From positions 1-29,284 of IMG/VR virus record IMGVR_UViG_3300006750_000052: 29,284 nt of DNA; one strand, 5' to 3'. Position 1 is the first letter of the stretch, and every line of letters begins with the position of its first letter. Positions 16,898 to 24,645 of the stretch are shown here, piece by piece. The notes beneath the pieces are model-generated. The model was not told where the DNA came from and made no database searches. It saw only the letters and a program-made list of their open reading frames with translations. This DNA is from a virus. The position numbers and the translations under genes were made by a program.

Positions 16898-16898
<1 letters not shown>
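16290..16898 (-). CDS. DNA cytosine methyltransferase-like protein
   Basis: 202 residues. It starts with MKILIACEYSGIVRDAF, which resembles the AdoMet-binding FxG region of C5-cytosine methylases. HPECTYICSSG could be the motif IV (PC) equivalent, with the catalytic-type Cys, and ICLENPVG the motif VI (ENV) equivalent. Proteins of this shape are common in phages and annotated as methylases; activity on DNA is not shown here. Shorter than typical Dcm enzymes, with no clear target-recognition domain beyond the basic segment KLINGRKIKKNGK. ATG at 16898 overlaps the ligase stop (TAATG) with GGAG 5 bases upstream, so it is coupled to ligase expression. Possible role: modification of phage DNA. Confidence 0.65.
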
Positions 16899-17993
<1,095 letters not shown>

Positions 17994-17996
17994 GAA

Positions 17997-18296
17997 TTAG
18001 ATATAGATATCGTTAATTAAATCTTTAAAGTGTTTTTCTATCACTTCTTTACTTTCTGCTAGTGATAGAATTTCGATCAGCCCTACAAATAGTTCCTTAG
18101 AGTTTTCTATGGTTAATGGCATTGTTACCCCTACATTTGAAGGTTTCCATTCCTCATTAAAATCTAAATAATACTTTCTTATACTGAGATATTCGGTATG
18201 TCTGAAAGTATTTACTATTAAACGAACCTGCTCCTCCCTATCCTGGTCATAGAATATAACTTTTGTGTATTCTTCTGGGGACTCGTGTAATTCCAT
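17997..18296 (-). CDS. PC4/YdbC-like ssDNA-binding transcription cofactor
   Basis: 99 residues. The centre reads VRLIVNTFRHTEYLSIRKYYLDFNEEWKPSNVGV, close to the PC4/YdbC signature in which a beta-sheet strand carrying IRKYY is followed by a KPS/T-x-x-G turn and a helix. Members bind single-stranded DNA as dimers, and the eukaryotic form is a transcription coactivator. In a phage it could assist transcription or coat ssDNA. ATG at 18296 has AGGAG 5 bases upstream. The assignment rests on pattern recognition only. Confidence 0.65.
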   Translation of the reverse strand: MELHESPEEYTKVIFYDQDREEQVRLIVNTFRHTEYLSIRKYYLDFNEEWKPSNVGVTMPLTIENSKELFVGLIEILSLAESKEVIEKHFKDLINDIYI

Positions 18297-18304
18297 GTCG
18301 ACTC

Positions 18305-18565
18305 CTAATTCTTCAAGATGGATGATAGAGGGACTACACTTGTAACACTTTCAGGCCTTAGAAGCCTGTAAGAGTCTGTATCCCAACAAAAAAACAGCAA
18401 AGTTTCTGCCGTTTCTTTAGCTCTACTTTTTTTGGAAACAATGTAGGAGGTACTAAAATCCAAAGTACATACATTATACTTTAGTTTCTTAGAATTCTGA
18501 CTTCTATAAGTAATTACCGCATCCCCGTATTCAGCTACTAGAGCGCGTAATTCTTGTTTTTTCAC
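18305..18565 (-). CDS. Hypothetical phage protein
   Basis: 86 residues, starting with GTG at 18565 behind AAGGAG (5-base spacing). The middle contains NVCTLDFSTSYIVSKKSRAKETAETLLFFCWDTDSYRLLRPESVTSVVPLSSIL, which looks like a compact beta-barrel small phage protein, but I cannot name the family. It lies 8 bases before the PC4-like gene in the same short unit. Confidence 0.7.
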   Translation of the reverse strand: MKKQELRALVAEYGDAVITYRSQNSKKLKYNVCTLDFSTSYIVSKKSRAKETAETLLFFCWDTDSYRLLRPESVTSVVPLSSILKN

Positions 18566-18637
18566 ATTAACTCCTTTAAGTGTAGGTTAGCAAAAATTTT
18601 TTTACTGTACTTTCTAAAAGGTGTTAAATATGTGCAT

Positions 18638-18667
18638 AACTATACACTGAGATCTCAGTGTATAGTT
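18638..18667. other. 30-base perfect palindrome after the small HTH gene
   Basis: Perfect inverted repeat AACTATACACTGAGA with its complement, centred on GATC. It lies 12 bases past the stop of the HTH gene at 18680. No T-run follows on either strand, so it is either a terminator stem without the usual tail or an operator for a dimeric protein. It shares a CTGAGA...TCTCAG core with the terminator stem at 14687-14716, which follows the other HTH gene. Confidence 0.6.
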
Positions 18668-18679
18668 ACAATACTAAAA

Positions 18680-19021
18680 TTACGATATGGAGGAAATAAC
18701 CCCTGCAAAATACTTTGCAGCTTTTCCAGTCAATTTACTAATGATATCCCCATCAACAGTTTGACCTGCAGAGGTTAATGCATCGGTGAGTTCATCCTGG
18801 GCTTGAGCTTTTGATACGCGGGGACTCCCACTACCATTACTCGCTGCAGCCGTCTTTCGAATATATACTCCTGCTTTTGTTAGAATCATACGGACTCCAT
18901 TAGGAGACTCTTCGTATTCTTCTGCGATTTCTTTTACAATTTCTACACTTGTTTCTGGTGTAGGGTTGGCTTCTTCATAAGCTTGTATTACTGCTTCTTT
19001 CTTTGTGTCGTCCCAAGCCAT
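18680..19021 (-). CDS. Small HTH DNA-binding protein
   Basis: 113 residues. The N-terminal 50 residues (MAWDDTKKEAVIQAYEEANP... EIAEEYEESPNGVRMILTKAG) form a Myb/SANT-like HTH of the same layout as the modules in the 244-residue protein at 14728. A Ser/Gly linker and a C-terminal helical domain (LTDALTSAGQTVDGDIISKLTGKAAKYFAGVISSI) follow. Close relatives are, from memory, widespread in lytic phages without known function. Strong ribosome site (AAGGAG, 7 bases), its own promoter P5, and a perfect palindrome directly downstream, so probably abundant. Confidence 0.75.
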   Translation of the reverse strand: MAWDDTKKEAVIQAYEEANPTPETSVEIVKEIAEEYEESPNGVRMILTKAGVYIRKTAAASNGSGSPRVSKAQAQDELTDALTSAGQTVDGDIISKLTGKAAKYFAGVISSIS

Positions 19022-19059
19022 GCTTGTACTCCTTGGTTAATGTTTCAAAATCAAACTAT

Positions 19060-19089
19060 ATTATACGAAAAATTTTACATATTTGTCAA
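19060..19089 (-). promoter_or_regulatory. Sigma70-type promoter P5 (small HTH gene)
   Basis: TTCTTGACA, 18 bases, TATAAT on the minus strand, just after the stop codon of the gene at 19093. Confidence 0.85.
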
Positions 19090-19092
19090 GAA

Positions 19093-19803
19093 CTATTTTT
19101 CTAACCTTGATATGTCTACCCCTTGATCTATCAAGTGATCTAACTTACCTAAATCATAGGCTAAACTACAAGAGTAATGTCCCCCTACGGTTACGTAAGG
19201 GAAGTAGGTATTTGAAAAGTCTCCTTTTTCTATAACATAAATTTGGTATAACTTACTTGAATATAAGTCTTCATAGTTTCTAACTGATTTATATCCAGGT
19301 TTAATTTGATACTCTGTATCTATTTCTTTTAATATTTGTACTAATCCGTGTTTTATTGCTGACCAAACTATTTCGCCTTCTTTGAACTGTGAAGCTATCA
19401 TAATTTCTGGTAAAAAAGCAACTTTACTTTTATTTTCTTTTGTAGGAATTTCAGGTACTCCAACCTTATTCAGGATCCCTTTTACAAAAGAAGAAGATCT
19501 AAATAAAGAACTAGCTATTGCTGAAACTGGTTCTTTATTTAGATACATTATTATAGATTCATTTATTTCATTGGGCGTAGCCGGGCGTCCTCTATTTTGA
19601 GACCGTCTTTTTTCATAAAAGGCTTGTTTATCTTTAAATTCCGTTATAATATTACTTAATCGAGAGGTGTTATAAGTTATATTAAGTTTTTGGCATGCTT
19701 CCTTTTTTGTAAACGGCTTCCCAGATTCCAATAGTTCTATTACTTCCCGTACATTCGTGTCCGAGAGTTTTTCGTGCTCTCTCTTTTTTATGCCTCTTCT
19801 CAT
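19093..19803 (-). CDS. Putative HTH DNA-binding protein
   Basis: 236 residues from ATG at 19803 (a TTG seven codons upstream is possible). Very basic start (MRRGIKKREHEK), then two HTH-like segments: NVREVIELLESGKPFTKKEACQKLNITYNTSRLSNII (about 16-55) and a second around NESIIMYLNKEPVSAIASSLFRSSSFVKGILNKVG (about 80-120), joined by an RGRPATP hinge like an AT-hook. The C-terminal half looks beta-rich and is not recognised. Probably a regulator. The first 122 bases overlap the gene at 19682-19942 in another frame. Confidence 0.7.
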   Translation of the reverse strand: MRRGIKKREHEKLSDTNVREVIELLESGKPFTKKEACQKLNITYNTSRLSNIITEFKDKQAFYEKRRSQNRGRPATPNEINESIIMYLNKEPVSAIASSLFRSSSFVKGILNKVGVPEIPTKENKSKVAFLPEIMIASQFKEGEIVWSAIKHGLVQILKEIDTEYQIKPGYKSVRNYEDLYSSKLYQIYVIEKGDFSNTYFPYVTVGGHYSCSLAYDLGKLDHLIDQGVDISRLEK

Positions 19804-19942
19804 TCTTTTCCGTAATTTTTTCAATTAGTTGGTCACAGTATATCGTTATATCTTTGTAACGATGCCAACTGCAGCAACATTTAACTTCGTTTTTAATTTT
19901 TTCAATTAGGACAAGTAGTTCTTCTTCGTGCGGAGTTATCAT
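19682..19942 (-). CDS. Hypothetical small protein, largely overlapping the next gene
   Basis: 86 residues from ATG at 19942, which overlaps the stop of the upstream membrane protein as TAATG; that coupling is the main support. Contains KCCCSWHRY and a charged helical stretch (LIEKITEKNEKRHKKERAR). The last 122 bases lie in the reading region of the HTH gene, which is long for a phage overlap, so the true protein could be shorter or this could be only partly real. Confidence 0.5.
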   Translation of the reverse strand: MITPHEEELLVLIEKIKNEVKCCCSWHRYKDITIYCDQLIEKITEKNEKRHKKERARKTLGHECTGSNRTIGIWEAVYKKGSMPKT

Positions 19943-20115
19943 TATTCTAGTAAATCCCAAACTAAAGGAAGCATTAAACAAGCTAATCCAAAATATAATA
20001 TAAATGAAACTATCGTTGCAGGAATTGTAATATAAAAGGCTGCCCCACAGAATCCAACTATAAATAATGCGATCTTAAATTTATTTAATCCTTTTAATTT
20101 CTCTTTTAATTTCAT
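19942..20115 (-). CDS. Small two-helix membrane protein
   Basis: 57 residues: a basic N-terminus (MKLKEKLKGLNKFK), two hydrophobic segments (IALFIVGFCGAAFYI and TIVSFILYFGLACLMLPLVW) and a short acidic end. Ribosome site AGGA, 6 bases before ATG. It follows the protease gene by 8 bases. The size and topology would fit a small holin, but other small membrane genes lie closer to the lysozyme. Confidence 0.7.
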   Translation of the reverse strand: MKLKEKLKGLNKFKIALFIVGFCGAAFYITIPATIVSFILYFGLACLMLPLVWDLLE

Positions 20116-20123
20116 ACTTATTC

Positions 20124-21281
20124 CTAAAGTGTAACTATCTTATCTACTCTCATGTCAAATTCATTTTCTCCGAAACCAATATAGATTTCAGCACCTTTAA
20201 ATTTAGATAAGTCTAGCCAATTAACTACTTTAATATGGTTGTCATTATCTAATACATAGTTTTCTTGTACAGGAACTAAGCCTGATTCTTCTACAGGTAA
20301 CCATACATCCGGCATATCACTAATACTGCCTTCGATACTGGGGACAGGCTGTTTAATATAAACATTATCTTCTGTATCTATCCCTCCCATCCAGACCTTA
20401 ACAGTCTTACCTATGTCTTCTTTCTCTGGTACAATCCTGGCTTCAAGCCTATATTTACTTACGAAGTCTACTTTAGAACCAGTAGTTTCTGGCACTTCCA
20501 TACCCTTAAAACTTCTAGCTATCCAGGCCTCGAAGAAGGGCTCGCTCACCATATTATAAGGAAGGCCACAATAACCTCCATCGCCCCAAGAAGTTCCCCA
20601 ACTATTTTGTACTAAGAATTTATGGGCTTCATCATCATATCCTACGATCAGCATATAGTGCCCGCCAACCCCTGTATTATCCTTACTAACTCTTGTATAC
20701 TTATGTTCTTTCCAAGAACCCTCTAAGCCCATTAAAGAGGTAGTAATCATCATAGCAAAGCCAACTGGCATTCCTTCATGGAGTGCGGACTTAATATCAT
20801 GTATTTCTTGATAATGATTTGCACTACCCCATCGAACTACACTTTCATATCTGTCTATTCTATTATTGAAAGCCTCTTTATAATCTTCTGAGGTGGGGAT
20901 TGTATCGTCAAATGCTATATCGTAAGGATAGTACTCTTCTGTTGGCATTCCTTGTTTATACGCAACATGATAAGCATCTCTAGTGTATAGGCCCACTTCT
21001 CCTATTCTATTTTCATAAACCTTAGTGGCGTTATAGAGAAATAGCCGACTTAAATCAATAGGTTTCTCGTTTCTATTAGCTATAAGTTCGCAAGAACTAG
21101 CTACTCCATTCGCAACACAACTTCCTAATGGGCCTTGATTTTCTACTTCATAAACATCGTTTCGCATATCCACAGAACTAGGTAAATCTTCTGGTTTATA
21201 AGGAGAGCGATAAGGGATGTCCCTCTGATCGGGTATAGAGGGAATTGTATTTGCTATAACGCATTTAATTTCTTCGGTCAT
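20124..21281 (-). CDS. Papain-like (C1A) cysteine protease
   Basis: 385 residues with a complete C1A catalytic set: oxyanion Q49 and nucleophile C55 (NQGPLGSC), H208 (GGHYMLIVGYDD) and N226 (VQNSWGTSWGDGGYCGLP). The mature-like domain spans about 33-262. No signal peptide and only a very short pro-region, so it probably acts in the cell or in the virion. The C-terminal ~120 residues (about 265-385) look like a separate beta-rich domain that may bind a partner or surface. Strong ribosome site AGGGGG before ATG 21281. It lies after the lysozyme and small genes; possible roles are virion maturation, cleavage of a host protein, or entry. Confidence 0.9.
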   Translation of the reverse strand: MTEEIKCVIANTIPSIPDQRDIPYRSPYKPEDLPSSVDMRNDVYEVENQGPLGSCVANGVASSCELIANRNEKPIDLSRLFLYNATKVYENRIGEVGLYTRDAYHVAYKQGMPTEEYYPYDIAFDDTIPTSEDYKEAFNNRIDRYESVVRWGSANHYQEIHDIKSALHEGMPVGFAMMITTSLMGLEGSWKEHKYTRVSKDNTGVGGHYMLIVGYDDEAHKFLVQNSWGTSWGDGGYCGLPYNMVSEPFFEAWIARSFKGMEVPETTGSKVDFVSKYRLEARIVPEKEDIGKTVKVWMGGIDTEDNVYIKQPVPSIEGSISDMPDVWLPVEESGLVPVQENYVLDNDNHIKVVNWLDLSKFKGAEIYIGFGENEFDMRVDKIVTL

Positions 21282-21289
21282 TTTACCCC

Positions 21290-21508
21290 CTAATGTGAAA
21301 CTTCTCTATTGTAAGGTTTGATTTCGTCTGTTGTTCTAATAATAGTTTTCATCATATTGTTATAGTCTTCATCATTAAGAACAGTTCTATAAATTCTTAG
21401 AGCCTGTGCTGCCATATTTCCTGCAATCATTAGGTCGGAATACTCTCCTTGAAGCTCTAAAACTTTTGTAAATATTTCATTATAACAATTGTTTAATTCC
21501 TTATCCAT
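21290..21508 (-). CDS. Small hypothetical helical protein
   Basis: 72 residues, all-helical by appearance (NEIFTKVLELQGEYSDLMIAGNMAAQALRIYRTVLNDEDYNNMMKTI). GAGGAA ribosome site. It sits between the 52-residue gene and the protease with only 8 bases to the next gene. No family recognised. Confidence 0.7.
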   Translation of the reverse strand: MDKELNNCYNEIFTKVLELQGEYSDLMIAGNMAAQALRIYRTVLNDEDYNNMMKTIIRTTDEIKPYNREVSH

Positions 21509-21510
21509 AA

Positions 21511-21669
21511 TTATTCCTCAAGTTTATACTTATTTTTATACCATGCCTCAAAGTCAGGATTGTACTTAAATTCTTTCTGTACTTGTGCGGCAGATAGTTG
21601 ATCAGATCTTATACATTGTGCTAAAAATTCATAATTCATTCGTTCGATTTGTAACTCTTTCATTTTCAT
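21511..21669 (-). CDS. Small hypothetical protein, 52 residues
   Basis: Starts MKMKELQIER, ends KNKYKLEE, with an aromatic PDFEAWYKN segment. AGAGGAA ribosome site inside the lysozyme end; its ATG overlaps the lysozyme stop (ATGA), and its last codons hold the ribosome site of the next gene. That tight packing supports a real gene. Confidence 0.7.
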   Translation of the reverse strand: MKMKELQIERMNYEFLAQCIRSDQLSAAQVQKEFKYNPDFEAWYKNKYKLEE

Positions 21670-22139
21670 ACTAATTCCTCTAAACTGTTCTGAATAGTTT
21701 GAAGGCTCTCCAAACTACTCATTAATCTTTCTGCTCGTAATGGCACTTGTGTGTACCACCTGGAATCTCTACCTTCTAAAGCGGCCTCATTCCAATCATT
21801 TTCTTCAATAGCTTTTAGAAACCTTCTAAATAATGATAACCTATAGTGTCCTAGATTGAAATGCATATTTATTAATACTTCTTGTACTGTGTCAGGCTTA
21901 TTATTAAAATCATATACCAAACATTTTATCTCTGCGATAGAAGTTTCAACGTCCCTGTCGAAACATTCTCTTATTCTTTCTTCGCTTACAGCGGTTCCTA
22001 AAGCCCAGTCTGCTTCTGGATCTTTCTGTGTTATTAAATGTCCAATTCCAAAAGTTAAATAACCTAAATGGTCTCTGTAAACTCTACAAACTTTACCCTC
22101 ATCTTCTTTTAGTTGTCTGTACAATCTATTTCTATTCAT
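21666..22139 (-). CDS. T4-type lysozyme (GH24 endolysin)
   Basis: 157-residue muramidase that cuts the glycan strands of peptidoglycan at lysis. The catalytic triad has the exact E-8-D-5-T spacing: E14 (KEDEG), D23 (YRDHLG) and T29 (LTFGIGH). The family segments MHFNLG and SRWYTQVPLRAERL are present in the C-lobe. No signal peptide is visible, so it needs a holin for release. It lies in the lysis block after a membrane-anchored coiled-coil gene. Confidence 0.93.
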   Translation of the reverse strand: MNRNRLYRQLKEDEGKVCRVYRDHLGYLTFGIGHLITQKDPEADWALGTAVSEERIRECFDRDVETSIAEIKCLVYDFNNKPDTVQEVLINMHFNLGHYRLSLFRRFLKAIEENDWNEAALEGRDSRWYTQVPLRAERLMSSLESLQTIQNSLEELV

Positions 22140-22145
22140 TGATAC

Positions 22146-22520
22146 TTAATCCTCTAGTTCATTAGTTTCTTCCATTATTTCTGTTGCAGCCATTCGTTCT
22201 GTAAGACGAGTAAGCCTGCCAAGCTGATCATTAGCACGAGTTACTATTGTTGCATTATAATCAGTTCTTCTACTTACTGCATCAATATCACTTCGCAACT
22301 CTTCTCTAACTGCGTTGACAGTATCTGTTAGTCTATCTAACTGCATAGTTACATCTTGCAACGCCCACTTAGGGGGTTCTATAAGATTTATTGTGTGCTC
22401 TACTGCACGAAGTCTATTGTATAGTTCGAAACCAGCTATTGATATAAGGGGTATTACAGCTATAATAACTATAAATAGAATAATTATGGAAAGTTTTAGA
22501 TTCTTTACTGCGTGTTTCAT
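22146..22520 (-). CDS. Membrane-anchored coiled-coil protein (holin or spanin-like candidate)
   Basis: 124 residues: basic N-terminus, one long hydrophobic segment (about 10-32, LSIIILFIVIIAVIPLISIAGF), then a heptad-like coiled coil (about 50-115, DRLTDTVNAVREEL, NDQLGRLTRLTERM). It lies directly before the lysozyme. The single N-terminal TM plus coiled coil recalls i-spanins, but a better i-spanin is at 23102-23464; it could instead be a holin or anti-holin. Function unresolved. Confidence 0.7.
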   Translation of the reverse strand: MKHAVKNLKLSIIILFIVIIAVIPLISIAGFELYNRLRAVEHTINLIEPPKWALQDVTMQLDRLTDTVNAVREELRSDIDAVSRRTDYNATIVTRANDQLGRLTRLTERMAATEIMEETNELED

Positions 22521-22548
22521 TGTTTAAGCCTATGAGTTATAATTAGTA

Positions 22549-22692
22549 CTACCCCAGTGTTTCGTACTGTTTCCATTCGGGGGCAGGAGGGTGTAGCCAG
22601 TGGTCCGGCTCTTTTGCTTCGGCAAAAACCCATGTAAAAAATAAAAAGACTACTGCTACAATACATATTAGTTCTACTAAATCACGTTTCAT
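22549..22692 (-). CDS. Small membrane or secreted protein, 47 residues
   Basis: Starts MKRDLVEL, then a hydrophobic helix (ICIVAVVFLFFTWVFA) ending in an AEA-type signal cleavage pattern, then a Pro/Trp-rich tail (DHWLHPPAPEWKQYE). Lies between the o-spanin and the coiled-coil membrane gene, 6 bases after the o-spanin stop. Candidate holin or small lysis accessory. No clear ribosome site, hence moderate confidence. Confidence 0.6.
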   Translation of the reverse strand: MKRDLVELICIVAVVFLFFTWVFAEAKEPDHWLHPPAPEWKQYETLG

Positions 22693-22698
22693 CGTTTA

Positions 22699-23154
22699 TC
22701 ATCTCGTTAGGCTATATACTATCTGCATAAGCTGGCCGGCAACCGAAGTTGCACTCTGCGAATTCTGCTCATCGGTCAGTTCTGCTTGATCGTCTATCAT
22801 CTCATTAGGTTTAATACTATTTTCATAATATAGTATTAAGGTTTGTTGTTGTTCTATGTAGCGCCTTATCTCTGCCATATTTAGAGATAAGTTTTCATAA
22901 TCTGGTACTCCTAATGCAAAAAATACAAAGCTTGAGTACTCGTCTTCAAATGTGGCTTTAAACTCTTCGAAATTCTCTTCTGTTACTACAAAAAATTTTA
23001 CAGGATAAGTAACGATACCCTTTGGTCTAACTTGTATTGGTATAGTACGATCTACATATTCAGTTTGAACTACTACTTCTCGTGGCCATAACCAATTACA
23101 GCTAGTTAGCAGTAATAGACTCAAGATCGCTAAAGACTTGTGAGGTTGCATCAT
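22699..23154 (-). CDS. o-spanin-like outer-membrane lipoprotein (Rz1 type)
   Basis: 151 residues with a lipoprotein signal: hydrophobic LAILSLLLL followed by the lipobox LTSC (C19), then a proline-containing stretch (RTIPIQVRPKGIVTYP) as in o-spanins. It begins inside the i-spanin gene (53-base overlap in another frame), the classic Rz/Rz1 arrangement. With the i-spanin it would bridge and fuse inner and outer membranes in the last step of lysis. Longer than lambda Rz1; the extra C-terminal region is helical and acidic. Confidence 0.75.
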   Translation of the reverse strand: MMQPHKSLAILSLLLLTSCNWLWPREVVVQTEYVDRTIPIQVRPKGIVTYPVKFFVVTEENFEEFKATFEDEYSSFVFFALGVPDYENLSLNMAEIRRYIEQQQTLILYYENSIKPNEMIDDQAELTDEQNSQSATSVAGQLMQIVYSLTR

Positions 23155-23464
23155 TTACTATTCCTTCTATTAATCCCGGCTTTTCGTAGGCATTTCGAGT
23201 TAAATCATGTTCTCTCAATGTTTGTGATAGTCTATCCCTGTATCTTTCAGCGCTTTGTAAGTTAGAGGTTAACTCTGAATTTAACCGTTCAAATTGTACT
23301 ATATCGATTTCTAACTGAGTTATTGTGGCTTGATTGATACCGGAAGTGATTTTTAATTCTGTGTTAGTTTCTGTAAGGTTTTTGAGCGCCCTGGAAGTGA
23401 GAAAATAGTAAGTAGCAAAGCCTATTCCCAGTATTAATATCATGCCTATTAAAATTCTACTCAT
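23102..23464 (-). CDS. i-spanin-like inner-membrane protein (Rz type)
   Basis: 120 residues: an N-terminal transmembrane anchor (about 4-22, ILIGMILILGIGFATYYFL), then a long periplasmic coiled coil (TETNTELKITSGINQATITQLEIDIVQFERLNSEL...), and a C-terminal EKPGLIEGIVNDATSQVFSDL segment typical of phage Rz-like proteins. Overlaps the o-spanin lipoprotein gene downstream. The pair indicates a Gram-negative host. Confidence 0.82.
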   Translation of the reverse strand: MSRILIGMILILGIGFATYYFLTSRALKNLTETNTELKITSGINQATITQLEIDIVQFERLNSELTSNLQSAERYRDRLSQTLREHDLTRNAYEKPGLIEGIVNDATSQVFSDLESITAN

Positions 23465-23466
23465 AT

Positions 23467-23808
23467 CTATGTTTCATCAGTATCAAGATTGAGAAATGTT
23501 TGTGCGTTAGGGCAGAAAGAATTCTCTCCCTTGACAGCGCCGACGAGCCATCGCTCGCATAAATCTTCACTTTGACAACCGCGGCATCGCTTCCGCACTT
23601 GTTTCATAGTGGCCTCAGTTTGTGGGTAGGATAGGGTTTGCGGATAAGTACGTGTAGCAATTCTAGGATCCAAGCCAACACGCTCCATCATGCGCGTCAT
23701 ACGCTTGGCCGAGGCATCCCTGAAGTGGCTGAGTAATGCCACAGCAAGGACTATACCCGTGAGTATCGCAAATACGGGGAGATAAGCTTCAAATAATATG
23801 GAATCCAT
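23467..23808 (-). CDS. Membrane protein with DUF6455-like C-terminal domain
   Basis: 113 residues: an N-terminal transmembrane helix (about 10-28), then MMERVGLDP, then a four-cysteine domain RCRGCQSEDLCERWL ... NSFCPNA (C75, C78, C84, C99). The Cys pattern with terminal FCPNA matches what I know as DUF6455, found mainly in alphaproteobacteria. The region is visibly richer in G+C than its neighbours, so it may be a host gene acquired by the phage. AGAGG ribosome site before ATG 23808. Function unknown; a zinc- or redox-binding role is possible. Confidence 0.7.
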   Translation of the reverse strand: MDSILFEAYLPVFAILTGIVLAVALLSHFRDASAKRMTRMMERVGLDPRIATRTYPQTLSYPQTEATMKQVRKRCRGCQSEDLCERWLVGAVKGENSFCPNAQTFLNLDTDET

Positions 23809-23820
23809 GGTTCATACCTC

Positions 23821-24012
23821 TTACTTGTCGTCGCTGTCAGGGTGCCACAGTAAAGCACAGCTCTCAACGTTCGCGCATGGCGGTGACCATACACACCCGT
23901 TTAGTTTACAATCCTCTTCGATCTGCTCAAGTAGCTCCTGCTCGATTATGTCGTGGTCTTTCGGCATGCCGGCGTACAGCATGTCGCGTCGTGGGCGGTT
24001 TGTTTTGCACAT
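23821..24012 (-). CDS. Small cysteine-containing protein
   Basis: 63 residues, MCKTNRPRRDMLYAGMPKDH..., with five cysteines (C2 and four in the second half: KLNGCVWSPPCANVESCALLW). GAGGAA ribosome site before ATG 24012. Stands 12 bases before the DUF6455-like gene and shares its higher G+C, so the two may have arrived together. May be a zinc-binding small protein. Not recognised. Confidence 0.65.
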   Translation of the reverse strand: MCKTNRPRRDMLYAGMPKDHDIIEQELLEQIEEDCKLNGCVWSPPCANVESCALLWHPDSDDK

Positions 24013-24040
24013 AAGGTTTCCTCATTAGTTAATAAGTAAA

Positions 24041-24076
24041 CGAATAGGGGCCTAAGCCCCTATCCGGTTTTTTGTT
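24041..24076. terminator. Hairpin with T-run on the plus strand
   Basis: 8-bp stem (24044-24051 with 24056-24063, loop CTAA) followed on the plus strand by CCGG and six T. On the minus strand, the direction of the genes, the tail is only moderately T-rich. It may work in both directions, separating the sHSP unit from the DUF6455 unit and blocking antisense RNA. Confidence 0.6.
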
Positions 24077-24187
24077 TTACGCAAGTATTATTATCCACCA
24101 AGGTAGTCTAGTGGCGAACCATGTTATTCCGACACTAACTGCTATAGCTTCTGCGACTTCCGCATTTTGTTTACACTTATTTTCCAC
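24077..24187 (-). CDS. Tiny membrane peptide, 36 residues
   Basis: GTG start at 24187 with a strong AGGAG site 5 bases upstream, 8 bases after the sHSP stop. MENKCKQNAEVAEAIA... then a hydrophobic, Trp-rich end (VGITWFATRLPWWIIILA). Likely a single-span membrane peptide. Function unknown. Confidence 0.6.
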   Translation of the reverse strand: MENKCKQNAEVAEAIAVSVGITWFATRLPWWIIILA

Positions 24188-24195
24188 GACTTCTC

Positions 24196-24609
24196 CTAGT
24201 CTATGGCAATGGTAACGGGTCTTTCTGATTCAGGTAAATCCTGAACTAAATTCAAGCAAAGTAATCCGCGTTCCAAATACGCTTTTTCAATTTTAATATA
24301 ATCTCCTACTTTGAAGTCTCGTGTAAATTGTTTACCACTCAACCCTTTATAGGCGTATGTTTCTTCTGGATTTTCTACTTGCTTCCGAATACCTTTAACG
24401 CTAAGTACATTCTTAAATAGAGAAATTTCGATGTCCTTTCTATCCCACCCAGGAAGAGCCATTTCAATTCTATAGCCATGCTCTCCTGTTTGTACGATGT
24501 TATATCTAGGATAACTTCCGTCTACTGTACTTGCAAAGAAATCTTGTTCTAAGCGGTCAAACCCTACAAAAAATTTAGGCAGGTCTGCCAATAATGATCT
24601 TGTAATCAT
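24196..24609 (-). CDS. Small heat-shock protein, IbpA/Hsp20 type
   Basis: 137 residues. N-terminal FVGFDRLEQDFF as in IbpA proteins; alpha-crystallin domain from about YPRYNIVQTGEHGYRIEMALPGWDRKDIEISLFKNVLSVKG through the AYLERGLLCLNL strand; short end PESERPVTIAID. Chaperone that holds unfolding proteins. sHSPs are known in marine phages, notably cyanophages. Strong AGGAG ribosome site. It is the first protein gene after the permuted tmRNA and probably shares its transcript from promoter P6; the tmRNA 3' hairpins lie in its leader. Confidence 0.92.
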   Translation of the reverse strand: MITRSLLADLPKFFVGFDRLEQDFFASTVDGSYPRYNIVQTGEHGYRIEMALPGWDRKDIEISLFKNVLSVKGIRKQVENPEETYAYKGLSGKQFTRDFKVGDYIKIEKAYLERGLLCLNLVQDLPESERPVTIAID

Positions 24610-24645
24610 TTTTCTTCTCCTCTAGCTCCCTTTCGGTAAGCCTCT

